NCBI RefSeq assembly: GCF_021028955.1 | Contig: NZ_JAIWPE010000031.1 | Location: forward strand, 1-58,833 | DNA from: Salipaludibacillus sp. CUR1 | GTDB lineage: Bacteria; Bacillota; Bacilli; Bacillales; Salisediminibacteriaceae | DNA length: 58,833 bases | Direction: 5' to 3' | Shown: in pieces, positions 43,329 to 51,961 of the stretch | Numbering within the stretch: position 1 is the stretch's first letter | How the letters are laid out: every line of letters begins with the position of its first letter | Notes under the pieces: model-generated | What the model was told of the DNA's origin: nothing | What the model saw: the letters and a program-made list of their open reading frames with translations, nothing else | Databases searched by the model: none | Made by a program: the position numbers and the translations under genes

Positions 43329-44843
43329 TTGAATACTTTTCAATCTGACACAAAATCGCTGTGGAGAGATTTAGAAATGGAGAGTTTTCCCGCCCTCTCT
43401 GAAAATATGAATGCAGACGTCACCGTTATTGGCTCAGGAATTACCGGGATCACCGCCGCTTACTCTCTTGTTAAAAAAGGCTATAAAGTGGTAATGATAG
43501 AAGCCGGCAGACTCATCGAGGGAACTACAGGCCATACGACGGCTAAAATCACATCCCAGCACGGCGTAAACTATGATTACTTTATTGATACGTTTGGCGA
43601 AGATAATGCTAAACGGTACTATGAGGCGAACGAGGAAGCTTTAAAATATATTGAAAGTGTCATTAAAGAACATAATATTTCCTGTGACTTCTCCCGTCAG
43701 GATGCTTATATTTACAGCACGACTGATAAGGGGGATGAAACCTTACAGAAAGAGGCAAAAGCGTATGAAACACTTGGGATAGACGGAGGCCTCACTGACA
43801 GCATTCCGCTCCCCTTCCCTGTAACTTCTGCTCTTAAAATGAACGCGCAGGCACATTTCCATCCTGTGAAATACTTATTGCCCCTGGTAGCTTATCTAAA
43901 AGAGAACAACACCCCTATCTTTGAAAATACAAGGGCAGTCGACATAATTAAAGGGGAGCAGCCAAAAGTTCTCACTGAAAGCGGCCACTCTGTCACCTCG
44001 AAGTATGTGGTTATGGCCACTCATTATCCGTTTAAAGACTTTGAGCGAGGTTTTTTTGCCAGGCAGCATATTGAACGTTCTTATTCAATTGCCGTTAAAA
44101 CAACTGACATTCCTGAGGGGATGTATATTAATGCGGAAGAACCGAAACGTTCGATAAGGTACACAATGAATGAAGAAGGTGAAAAGCTTCTCATTATCGG
44201 AGGCGAAGGGCATCCAACCGGCCAGCACGATAACCCGCTTGAGAGCTATAACAAGCTGTATTCTTATGCTGAAGAGCATTTCGGGGTCTCAGACGTTCCT
44301 TACCGCTGGTCTTCCCAGGATATTATGACGCTTGATATGATGCCTTATATTGGACCTGTCAATGACAAAGATACAAATATATTTATGGCAACCGGGTTCG
44401 CTAAATGGGGGATGACAAATGGAACGGTGGCATCCCTAATAATTTCTGACTTAATCAGCGGTAACGAGAACCGGTATGCTGACCTGTTCTCTCCGGACAG
44501 ATTTCATCCGGGAGAAGATACAAAAAATGCATTAAAAGAAAATGCAAAGGTAGGAAAAGAATTTTTCAAAGGCAAGTTTAACCGAAAAGACGCTGAACTT
44601 GACGAACTTGGCCGTGGAGAAGGGGCCTTAGTCCAGGCTGATAAAGAAAAAGCCGGAGCCTACAAAGACCTGGATGGCAACCTGAACCTTGTGAAACCGA
44701 CCTGTACTCATATGGGATGCGACCTTGCTTGGAACAATGCCGAAAGATCCTGGGACTGTCCTTGCCACGGTTCACGATTTGAACCAGACGGATCGGTTAT
44801 TGAAGGGCCTGCAACTAAGCCTCTCGAAAAATTAGACGATTAA
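43329..44843 (+). CDS. FAD-dependent oxidoreductase with C-terminal Rieske domain
   Basis: A 504-residue two-domain protein, YhfW-like. The N-terminal DAO-type FAD domain has GSGITGITAAYSLVKKG (near residue 35) and GTTGHTTAKIT. The C-terminal Rieske domain has CTHMGC (near residue 457) and CPCHGSRF (near 478), which bind a 2Fe-2S cluster. Translation starts at TTG 43329, seven bases after GGAGG. It probably oxidises an amine or amino acid and passes electrons through the cluster; the substrate is unknown. Confidence 0.88.
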   Translation: MNTFQSDTKSLWRDLEMESFPALSENMNADVTVIGSGITGITAAYSLVKKGYKVVMIEAGRLIEGTTGHTTAKITSQHGVNYDYFIDTFGEDNAKRYYEANEEALKYIESVIKEHNISCDFSRQDAYIYSTTDKGDETLQKEAKAYETLGIDGGLTDSIPLPFPVTSALKMNAQAHFHPVKYLLPLVAYLKENNTPIFENTRAVDIIKGEQPKVLTESGHSVTSKYVVMATHYPFKDFERGFFARQHIERSYSIAVKTTDIPEGMYINAEEPKRSIRYTMNEEGEKLLIIGGEGHPTGQHDNPLESYNKLYSYAEEHFGVSDVPYRWSSQDIMTLDMMPYIGPVNDKDTNIFMATGFAKWGMTNGTVASLIISDLISGNENRYADLFSPDRFHPGEDTKNALKENAKVGKEFFKGKFNRKDAELDELGRGEGALVQADKEKAGAYKDLDGNLNLVKPTCTHMGCDLAWNNAERSWDCPCHGSRFEPDGSVIEGPATKPLEKLDD

Positions 44844-44850
44844 ACCTTGA

Positions 44851-44980
44851 GGCTGGGAAAAGAATATGAATTATTAAAGGAAGCCGGACAAATTTGCCGT
44901 ATATTTGTTCGGTTTTTCGCTTTTATACTTAAAAAAGATGAACTTTTATAAAGAATAAGGGCAGTGATTTCAGAACAGGA
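44851..44980 (+). repeat. dispersed element, truncated end copy
   Basis: GAGGCTGGGAAAAGAATA at 44850 is the element end. A hairpin CCGGACAAAT/ATTTGTTCGG (44884-44910) and TTTTTCGCTTTTATA follow. The core is missing, apart from GCAGTGATTTCAG near 44961, which equals the first bases of core B. This is an internally deleted copy. Confidence 0.6.
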
Positions 44981-45008
44981 GCTGTTCAATCAGTTAAAAT
45001 TGAATTTA

Positions 45009-45118
45009 ATCAGCGGAATATCGTCTCTATCGGCGAAAATGGAGGTCCAATCGGCGAAAAATGATTTCTATCAGCGAAAATATGATTCAATCAGCGAAAA
45101 ACAAAATCAATCGGCGAA
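45009..45118. repeat. short tandem repeat, 20-bp period
   Basis: Six units of the motif ATCRGCGAA begin at 45009, 45029, 45050, 45070, 45090 and 45110, so the spacing is 20 or 21 bases. The linkers are A/T-rich. A 83-codon open frame across this region (44964-45215) has no ribosome binding site and is the repeat read as protein. No gene is seen from 44844 to 45364. Confidence 0.75.
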
Positions 45119-45364
45119 TTTACCTCTTCTATCAGTAACTTTGAATAATTATTATCTGACTCTCTCTTTAAAAAACAAATTCCCTACATTCTTTACAAAA
45201 ATGCTCCACTCATAAATTAGCTTTCTTTATATCACTATTACTGGTAAATTTAACGAGCAGGTTTTTTCATAAAGTTTTTAACAGCATGTTCAAAAAGAGT
45301 AAATGATTTGAAACCTGCTTCGGAAATAATAAATAACAAAATTTAAAATAAAATGAGGGTTAAA

Positions 45365-46807
45365 ATGAATACAGATACTTTTAATAAATTTGGATTAAGT
45401 GAAGAGATTAAACGGGCACTGGAAGATTTAAATTATCTTCATCCTACCGAGGTTCAGGAAAAAGTCATCCCTTCCGCTCTGGAAAAGAAAGATCTTGTAG
45501 TCAAATCTCAAACTGGCAGCGGAAAAACAGCCTCTTTCGGCATACCTGTCTGCGAACTGGCGGAATGGGACGAAAATAAGCCACAGGCGCTGATTCTCAC
45601 ACCTACCCGGGAACTTGCTGTTCAAATAAAAGAAGACATCACAAATATCGGCAGGTTTAAACGTATCAAGGCTGCGGCTCTTATCGGACAACAGCCGTTC
45701 AAAAAGCAACAGCTGGAACTAAAGCAAAAAACACATGTCGTCATCGGGACGCCGGGAAGAGTTTATGACCATATCCTGAAAGGGACTCTCCTTCTTGACA
45801 ATATAAAATTCACAGTGATTGATGAAGCGGACGAAATGCTTAACATGGGATTTATTGACCAGGTGGAATCAATTATAAAAGAATTGCCTGAAAACAGAGT
45901 AACATCCCTTTATTCAGCAACAATCCCAGAAGATGTTGAAGAGCTTACCCGGAAATATATGAACAATCCTGTTGAAATCAAGGTAACAGAAACGAGTGAA
46001 ACCAAGCATATTGACCATTCGTTTATCGAAGTAACTTATGAAAATAAACTGGCTGTGTTAAAAAAAATCTCAATTGTTGAAAACCCTGACAGCTGCATTA
46101 TTTTCTGCAACACTCAGGAAAAAGTGGATGACGTGCTGAGCTTTTTGGATCAATCCGGGTATTCATGCCAGAAAATCCACGGCGGTATGACTCAGGGAGA
46201 CCGTTTCTCTGTAATGAATGAGTTTAAGCGGGGCGAATTCCGCTACTTAATTGCCACTAATGTGGCAGCCAGAGGAATCGATATAGAGGACATTTCCCTT
46301 GTCATTAATTATGACATGCCTTATGAAACAGAGAGCTATGTGCACCGCACAGGACGCACCGGCCGCGCTGGTAAAACAGGTAAAGCGGTCACTTTATTTA
46401 CGGCTGAAGAAGCCCCTGCGATCGATGAAATCGAACGTTTTACAGGCTTATCTATAAATACAGCCTGCCCTCCTTCTGAAGCAGAAGTGACTAAACATAC
46501 ACAAGCATTTAATGCAAAAATGAGTAAACAGGCGCCCCTCAAAAAAGACAAGAGTGCTCAGCTGAACGAAAACATCACTAAACTGTATTTTAACGGCGGG
46601 AAGCAAAAGAAGCTGAGACCTGTCGATTTCGTTGGCACCCTTACAACTATTCAGGGCATTTCAGCGGACGATATTGGCATAATAAACATTCAGGAGCGTA
46701 TGACCTATATTGATATTCTGAACGGAAAAGGCCCGGCAGTTTTGCAGGAGATGAAAAACAGAACCGTTAAAGGTAAAAAATTAAAAGTTCATATAGCAAA
46801 AAAGTAA
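45365..46807 (+). CDS. dbpA: DbpA/YxiN-type DEAD-box RNA helicase
   Basis: From the ATG at 45365 (AGGG five bases upstream) the protein is 480 residues. The DEAD-box core has the Q motif, AQTGSGKT-type motif I (SQTGSGKTA, near 45), PTRELA, DEAD, SAT and HRTGRTGR. The C-terminal ~75 residues ([20 protein letters not shown] onwards) form the RNA-binding domain that targets 23S rRNA hairpin 92. It acts in 50S ribosome assembly. It converges with the MATE gene, with a GTAACAGG/CCTGTTAC hairpin across both stops. Confidence 0.9.
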   Translation: MNTDTFNKFGLSEEIKRALEDLNYLHPTEVQEKVIPSALEKKDLVVKSQTGSGKTASFGIPVCELAEWDENKPQALILTPTRELAVQIKEDITNIGRFKRIKAAALIGQQPFKKQQLELKQKTHVVIGTPGRVYDHILKGTLLLDNIKFTVIDEADEMLNMGFIDQVESIIKELPENRVTSLYSATIPEDVEELTRKYMNNPVEIKVTETSETKHIDHSFIEVTYENKLAVLKKISIVENPDSCIIFCNTQEKVDDVLSFLDQSGYSCQKIHGGMTQGDRFSVMNEFKRGEFRYLIATNVAARGIDIEDISLVINYDMPYETESYVHRTGRTGRAGKTGKAVTLFTAEEAPAIDEIERFTGLSINTACPPSEAEVTKHTQAFNAKMSKQAPLKKDKSAQLNENITKLYFNGGKQKKLRPVDFVGTLTTIQGISADDIGIINIQERMTYIDILNGKGPAVLQEMKNRTVKGKKLKVHIAKK

Positions 46808-46818
46808 CAGGCAGACAC

Positions 46819-48180
46819 CTACCTGTTACTCTGCAACTCAATACGCCGCTGAATAATTTGCAGCCGGACGAAGAATCCGATGGCCGCACAGGTCAGACCT
46901 AAAGTGATCCCCACCCAAAGTCCGAATGGGCCTAGTGCAGTAAATGCGGCTAAATAATAGCCTGCGGGTATGCCAATTACCCAGTAAGAAGTAAAGGCGG
47001 TTATAAAGGGAACTTTCACGTCTTTATATCCCCTCAGCACCCCTTGGAGGCCGGATTGGGCGGCATCGGACAGCTGATAGACAATGGCAATGATGAAGAA
47101 GTGCCCTGCCATAATAACCACATCACGGTCTTCAGTATACAAATATGCAATTTGCTCCCGGAAGAAGTAGAGAAAAACCGCACCGACTGCCAAAAATCCG
47201 ATTCCCCCTAATACCCCCAGGCGGCCGTATTGTTTAGCAGACTGCAGTCTCCCTCCCCCTACAGAAAAACCGACTACAATGGTCAATGCCATGGAGATGC
47301 TTAATGGAATCATAAAAATCAGAGAGGTAAAGCTCAGGGCGATCTGGTGGGCTGCAATCGTTACCGTTGTAAACATAACCCCCATGAGTAACGTCACAAC
47401 TGAAAAGATGCTCGACTCAAAAAAGATTGACAGGCCGATTGGTATACCTATAGACAACTGTTCCTTCCATTTAACCCATGATGGTTTCATCCATGTCATA
47501 AAAAGACGGAAATGCCTGATCGCCGGTACCTTAAAAGTCATCCAGGCGCTGAAGAAGAGGATGATCCAGTACGTGGCTGCTGTCGCATAGCCGGCCCCGA
47601 TCCCCCCAAGAGCCGGAAGACCAAAGTTACCGAAAATAAAACCATAGTTTAAAAGTATATTAAAAGGCACTGCAGCTATAATTATTAGCATCGTGATGCG
47701 CGTGAATCCCTGCCCGTCAAAGAAATTCCTCAGCACGCTTGCCAGGAACAGAGGAATAATTCCAAAGGCTAATCCGACTAAGTAACCGAATGAAATATGG
47801 TTAACCTCCGGTGTTAAATTCATTATCGACAAGAGAGGCTGAAGAAACAGCACTCCGCCCATTACGACTAAAAAAGCAAGGACCATAGCTAAATACATCG
47901 CCTGGGTAACGGATTCAGTAATTTTATCGCTTCTGCCGCTCCCGACGAGATGGGCGACGATCGTGGTGACGGCTAACAGGATGCCATTAATTCCAGTAAA
48001 AACAGGCATCCATAGACTGGATCCAATTGCGACCCCAGCCAGGTCGTCTGTTCCCACTCTTCCGGACATCATCGTATCTACCAGATTCATCGCAAACAAA
48101 CTAACCTGTGTGACCATGATTGGCCATAATATTTTTAAAAATAACTGTACTTTTTCTTTTCTCGTATTCACATGTTCCAT
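46819..48180 (-). CDS. MATE family efflux transporter
   Basis: A 453-residue membrane protein with 12 predicted helices in two related halves. LVDTMMSGRVGTDDLAGVAIG near the N terminus and GLQGVLRGYKDVKVPF in the second half are NorM-type MATE signatures. It exports drugs or cations using Na+ or H+. The start is the ATG at 48180; upstream sequence is weak in ribosome binding site. It is a single gene. Confidence 0.9.
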   Translation of the reverse strand: MEHVNTRKEKVQLFLKILWPIMVTQVSLFAMNLVDTMMSGRVGTDDLAGVAIGSSLWMPVFTGINGILLAVTTIVAHLVGSGRSDKITESVTQAMYLAMVLAFLVVMGGVLFLQPLLSIMNLTPEVNHISFGYLVGLAFGIIPLFLASVLRNFFDGQGFTRITMLIIIAAVPFNILLNYGFIFGNFGLPALGGIGAGYATAATYWIILFFSAWMTFKVPAIRHFRLFMTWMKPSWVKWKEQLSIGIPIGLSIFFESSIFSVVTLLMGVMFTTVTIAAHQIALSFTSLIFMIPLSISMALTIVVGFSVGGGRLQSAKQYGRLGVLGGIGFLAVGAVFLYFFREQIAYLYTEDRDVVIMAGHFFIIAIVYQLSDAAQSGLQGVLRGYKDVKVPFITAFTSYWVIGIPAGYYLAAFTALGPFGLWVGITLGLTCAAIGFFVRLQIIQRRIELQSNR

Positions 48181-48556
48181 TGCTTTTCACCCGTATTAAT
48201 TATTTCTATCTTTTTTGGCTCTGTTCCCTGCAGGCTGTTAAAAGTTTAACACTCCCGTTCTGGAATTCAGCAAAACCTGCTAAAAAAATGAGATTGAATC
48301 TATCATACCATCCAACCTGATAATTTTCTCATTGTAAGAAAATCATTCGGTACGTTTCTCGTAAATATATAAACTTTATCTGTGTGAGGATCTTATAAAA
48401 AACTACAGCTGACTTATCTGTAACCCCTATTTTATATGAGGTTAACTTGATTGAAACCCGGAAAAAATGTTTGTAATATTAACCAATTTTCAGTTTGACT
48501 CCTTATCTGTATGGTAAAAGAAGAATATACACTTTTTAAGAAAGGGTGATTTGTGA
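48181..48556. other. intergenic region, promoters only
   Basis: About 375 bases lie between the divergent MATE and CBS genes. It is A/T-rich and must hold both promoters, but no promoter pair is convincing. AAAGGGTGAT before the CBS gene is its ribosome binding site. No repeat or RNA structure was recognised. Confidence 0.4.
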
Positions 48557-48979
48557 ATGGCACAATTGAAAGAGTATATGACTGCAAACGTGGAGTACTG
48601 CAACTCTTACGATAACCTGGCTACTATGGCGAAAAAAATGAAAGAAGAAGATGTCGGATTCATTCCGGTAGTAGACAACGATAAATGTTCCGGTGTTGTA
48701 ACAGACAGAGATATTGTAGTTAAAGGATTAGCTAAAGGCTCTCCTGAACATGTGAAAGCTCAGGATATAATGACCGAAAACATCATCACCGGCCACCCGG
48801 ACATGGATGTTGAGGAAGCTGCCAAGATTATGCAGGATCACCGTATTAAAAGACTGTTAGTACTGGAAAACGACAGTGTTAAAGGTGTTGTCACTCTCGG
48901 CGACTTAGGCGTAGAGAATGCTGAACAAACTGCAGGAAATATTATAAGCGAAATTTCTAAAGGTGAAGGAAACAACTAA
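48557..48979 (+). CDS. CBS domain pair protein (YhcV-like)
   Basis: A 140-residue protein made only of two CBS motifs (about residues 5-60 and 70-125), with VVTDRDIVVKGLAKG and KGVVTLGDLGVENA. It resembles B. subtilis YhcV in length and sequence. CBS pairs bind adenine nucleotides and usually sense energy state or stress; the partner is unknown. A strong terminator follows. Confidence 0.85.
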   Translation: MAQLKEYMTANVEYCNSYDNLATMAKKMKEEDVGFIPVVDNDKCSGVVTDRDIVVKGLAKGSPEHVKAQDIMTENIITGHPDMDVEEAAKIMQDHRIKRLLVLENDSVKGVVTLGDLGVENAEQTAGNIISEISKGEGNN

Positions 48980-48999
48980 TAAAAGCTATTAGATTTTAG

Positions 49000-49033
49000 A
49001 AGGAGAAAGCGGAAATCCGCTTTCTCCTTTTTT
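49000..49033 (+). terminator. terminator of the CBS gene
   Basis: AAGGAGAAAGCGG pairs perfectly with CCGCTTTCTCCTT, followed by TTTT. Confidence 0.88.
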
Positions 49034-49209
49034 GTGCCTCTGCTGGCACACTAGTTACCGTTGAAGGACATTCTTAATCTTTTGTTCAGCCGCTAAAACC
49101 AGAATGGGTGTAAGATACGACGCACGACTTATTAACGGCTAAAAAATATGTATCTTCACAGTTTTCCGGGCACACTTGTCAGAGTTTTTTGCGACAGGTA
49201 CAAATCAAA

Positions 49210-49238
49210 GTCCCCCTTGATAAACCTCAAAGGGGGAC
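49210..49238 (-). terminator. terminator of yjzC
   Basis: GTCCCCCTT pairs perfectly with AAGGGGGAC. On the minus strand TTTGATTTG follows. It lies 22 bases after the yjzC stop. Confidence 0.65.
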
Positions 49239-49260
49239 CAGTTTATATAAATTATTTAGC

Positions 49261-49437
49261 TTAAGCTTTTACCCAATAGGCCGCCTCATTTTCTCCCGGA
49301 GAAGGCGGGAATTGGTCACCTTCACTTAAATTAATTTCTGAATTATCCGTACTGGAGTTGCCGTTTACAAGCTGGTCAACTTTATAGTTTCCGCTCTCTG
49401 GCGCTTTTTCACCAGTTTTATATTGTTCGTTTGCCAT
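49261..49437 (-). CDS. yjzC: YjzC family protein
   Basis: A 58-residue protein with AACGGAGGTG upstream of ATG 49437. It shows the YjzC pattern: YKTGEKAPESGNYKVD at the N terminus, an acidic middle, and a C-terminal FPPSP...AAYWVKA block. Function unknown. It lies between its terminator and the KGG-repeat stress gene on the same strand. Confidence 0.8.
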   Translation of the reverse strand: MANEQYKTGEKAPESGNYKVDQLVNGNSSTDNSEINLSEGDQFPPSPGENEAAYWVKA

Positions 49438-49522
49438 CTCTAAGCACCTCCGTTATAATAATGGTGGTAGTTTGTTTGCCAGAACAAACTATCGGTTTTA
49501 TTGTCTTATGCGGTCGTAATGA

Positions 49523-49918
49523 TTAGTTGCTTGAACCATTTCCAGAGTTACGGCCGCCTTTTTTTCCAATTTTTTCATAATGCTCTTCGCCATATTTCTC
49601 GCTTGTTGTTTCTCCGCCTTTTTGGCCGATGTTCTGATAGTGCTCCTGGCCATGCTCTTCACTGGTAGCTTCTCCGCCTTTTTGGCCGATATCCTTATAG
49701 AAGTTATTACCTTGACCTTGACCTTTGCTTGTTGTTTCTCCGCCCTTTTGGCCGATGTTTTCGAAATGTTCCTGGTCATATTTTTCGCTGGTGGTTTCGC
49801 CACCTTTTTGACCAATTTTTTCGAAATGCTCTTGATCGTATTTTCTGCTGGTTTCTTCTCCGCCTTTGCGTCCTGCTTCTTCTCTGCTCATATTTCCTTG
49901 ATTTTGATTGTTAGCCAA
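49523..49918 (-). CDS. GsiB-like general stress protein (KGG repeats)
   Basis: A 131-residue, fully hydrophilic protein built of five to six copies of a roughly 20-residue repeat of the form HFEKIGQKGGETTSEKYDQE. This is the KGG/LEA group 1-like repeat of GsiB-type stress proteins, thought to protect against dehydration and osmotic stress. A SigB-like promoter lies upstream. AAGGAGG precedes the ATG. Frames on the plus strand and in another phase are repeat by-products. Confidence 0.88.
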   Translation of the reverse strand: MANNQNQGNMSREEAGRKGGEETSRKYDQEHFEKIGQKGGETTSEKYDQEHFENIGQKGGETTSKGQGQGNNFYKDIGQKGGEATSEEHGQEHYQNIGQKGGETTSEKYGEEHYEKIGKKGGRNSGNGSSN

Positions 49919-49958
49919 TTTGAAAACCTCCTTAAATTTTGATGTTACATTACTACAT

Positions 49959-49984
49959 ATTCCAACTTGTCCTTCTCTTTAAAC
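49959..49984 (-). promoter_or_regulatory. SigB-like promoter of the KGG gene
   Basis: On the minus strand GTTTAA (49979-49984), a 14-bp spacer and TGGAAT (49959-49964, 5 of 6 to GGGAAT), with a start site near 49952, 35 bases before the ATG. It fits the known SigB control of GsiB. Confidence 0.55.
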
Positions 49985-50315
49985 CGAGTTTTTCTTAAAC
50001 CTCCTTTTTAAAAAATTTTAAGTTATTCTTTTAATAGATTTGTAACACTAAAAGAGGATTTCGAACCATGAAAGTAATAAAAATAAATTCAGATGGAATT
50101 TTTTGGGATCATCTTCCCTCATGATTAATTCCTGGCATCTCAGGCTTTATCTCGTTTTGTTTTTTCCACGCCCTTCTTAATCCCTATAAAAGTAAATTTA
50201 GAATAAATTTATAATAAGGCGCAGGTCTTAAAATAATCCAGCTGCTATAATAACTTACCTTACCGCTTATGATATAGCTATACTGCTTTACCAGAGTCAT
50301 TCGAAAGTAAAGAAA

Positions 50316-50670
50316 GGGGCCGGGACACAACCAAAGACAAGTTTGTAAGAGACGAAAAATACTTTTCAAACATTTTATAACATGGGTACTTTTAGTTTTA
50401 CCACATATTAAATAGCCTCTGCTTTTTGATTGAAGGACAGAAGGCGGCGACGCCCAAGGGATTGAGCGCGGTCTGAAGACCCTATTCAAATAAGCTCATT
50501 GAATTTAGCTGAAGACAAGCCCCGGGAAGCATCCGCCTGGGGGACTGATATCACTGCCATTACTATTTATCAGAGTTAATTTTTTATTAAGTACAAAAGC
50601 GAAAAACCGAACAAAAATCATAAGATTTGTTCGGCTTTCTTTATGATTACTATTCTTTTGTCCCAGCCTC
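50316..50670 (-). repeat. dispersed structured element, complete copy D
   Basis: A 355-base copy in the opposite orientation to A/B. It begins GGCCGGGACA and ends TGTCCCAGCC, a 10-base terminal inverted repeat with one mismatch. The core (GAAGGACAGAAGGCGGCGAC through CATCCGCCTGGGGGACTGAT) lies in the middle. Near the right end a perfect 9-bp hairpin, CCGAACAAA/TTTGTTCGG, resembles a terminator. No transposase or ORF lies inside. 49985-50315 holds nothing else recognisable. Confidence 0.8.
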
Positions 50671-50706
50671 TCCTCTGGTTCTTTCAGGCAGATAAGAGAA
50701 AGTCCC

Positions 50707-51009
50707 TTACCTGTTCATGCGTTTTGTTAAATAGTCTATGACTTGACCTTTCCCCCCTAAATCTTCACAGTTAATCTCATCAAGCTTAACTTGTTCAAGA
50801 TAATCTTTATCACTCATACGGGAAACATAATCCATAAAAGGTAAAGGATAAGCTCCTTCCTCATGACATTTTTCTGAATGATATAACCATGATTTCAGCT
50901 CAATCTTTGTTCTTAATTGACATCTGCTATATGTATTGTCCACCGTTCCTCTGACTTCTTCAATGGTTGTCCAGCCAGTCTCAGAATTCACATACATTCC
51001 CCCCTTCAT
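50707..51009 (-). CDS. hypothetical small protein
   Basis: A protein of up to 100 residues, not recognised. It has no membrane segment, several Cys and His residues (SRCQLRT, HSEKCHEEGAYPLPF, INCEDLGG), and a C terminus YLTKRMNR. The start is uncertain: GGGGGG lies just before a second ATG (50997) and about seven bases before a GTG at 50991, which may be the true start. It is a single gene between an element copy and a terminator. Confidence 0.45.
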   Translation of the reverse strand: MKGGMYVNSETGWTTIEEVRGTVDNTYSRCQLRTKIELKSWLYHSEKCHEEGAYPLPFMDYVSRMSDKDYLEQVKLDEINCEDLGGKGQVIDYLTKRMNR

Positions 51010-51209
51010 TTAATCACGAGCAGCAGCTAAGCCAGAATGTTATAAGAAAACCTCAGAACTTTTAGTTATAAGCGGCTTTCAGTGCAGGATATCATTTTTA
51101 TAATTACTCTTCAATTTATACTTATATCGATCAGGCTGCGGCAGCTAAAGTCTTTGAACAGCTGCTTCACTCTCGGTTATAAAAGGTTTTTTGCAGGTAA
51201 CAGGGAACT

Positions 51210-51236
51210 AAAAAAAGCCCCCTTGGGAGCTTTTTT
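51210..51236. terminator. bidirectional hairpin, terminator-like
   Basis: AAAAAAGC pairs with GCTTTTTT with a C/G-rich inner part (CCCC, GGG). It lies in the 350-base gap between divergent genes; no gene clearly ends here, so its purpose is unclear. Confidence 0.4.
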
Positions 51237-51365
51237 TAGAAGTAATTCACAGTAAATGTTGATATGGAGTAGAAAAAGTGAACATTTTCATACTAATAAG
51301 TGTTGTGATAGGGAATGTCCGAACCTCCACCCTCATAGACTGAGTGAAGAAGGGAGGTGGTCTCA

Positions 51366-51755
51366 ATGATTGCGTGGAGTGTAGGCATTGCAGCTGTTGC
51401 ATTTGTTTTTCTCGTCGTATTTTTGGTTTTGACATTAAGAAAACTAATGGCAACACTGGCTGAAACAAAGAAGACGCTATCAGACGCCAGGGAATCTGTA
51501 AACAGCATTACAGATGAGGCAGAGGAGCTAATACATGAAGCCAACAAAATTTCAGTTGATGTAAAAGGAAAAATGGAATCTGTTGATCCATTAGTTGATT
51601 CGGTTCGTGATATGGGGGAGATGCTGCACAATGCAACAAGTTCAATGAAACGAACTGCTTTGAAAAAAGAAAACCGAAAAACCATTCATACACAGGAGAC
51701 AGATGATACGCAGGATAAAAAGAAGATCCGTCCGGTCCGAATTAAATTGAAGTAA
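51366..51755 (+). CDS. DUF948 membrane-anchored protein (YtxG-like)
   Basis: From the ATG at 51366 (GGGAGGTGG upstream) the product is 129 residues. One N-terminal membrane helix (about residues 3-23) is followed by a long amphipathic coiled coil (25-95) and a basic tail ending RPVRIKLK. This is the DUF948/YtxG layout, general stress proteins of unknown role. GGGAAT at 51311 could be a SigB -10, but no matching -35 is present. It may interact with the envelope. Confidence 0.75.
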   Translation: MIAWSVGIAAVAFVFLVVFLVLTLRKLMATLAETKKTLSDARESVNSITDEAEELIHEANKISVDVKGKMESVDPLVDSVRDMGEMLHNATSSMKRTALKKENRKTIHTQETDDTQDKKKIRPVRIKLK

Positions 51756-51839
51756 GTAGAAAGATTATATATGCCCCCACACTGATAAACCAATAATGCT
51801 ATGAGTACTGGCACTTTTCCACATTTTAAAACTAAAAAA

Positions 51840-51873
51840 GTGTCAGACCCTTCTTAACTATAGGATCTGACAC
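51840..51873. terminator. bidirectional terminator
   Basis: GTGTCAGA pairs with TCTGACAC and GG with CC inside, with A/T runs on both sides. It serves the DUF948 gene on plus and the rRNA methyltransferase on minus. Confidence 0.75.
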
Positions 51874-51961
51874 CTTTTGTCGTTCCATTATAGTTTACAT
51901 ATTACTCTTCAATCTCGACTACTCTTGTATTATCTCCTCAAGTCTTACACTTTCCTACTTT

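Noticed and set aside
45009-45118. Possible CRISPR or coding repeat
   Set aside because: Unit of 20 bp is too short for repeat plus spacer, and the 83-codon frame lacks a ribosome binding site.
49498-49942. Alternative frames across the KGG-repeat gene
   Set aside because: They are by-products of the repeated codons; only the 49523-49918 frame has a ribosome binding site and a family match.
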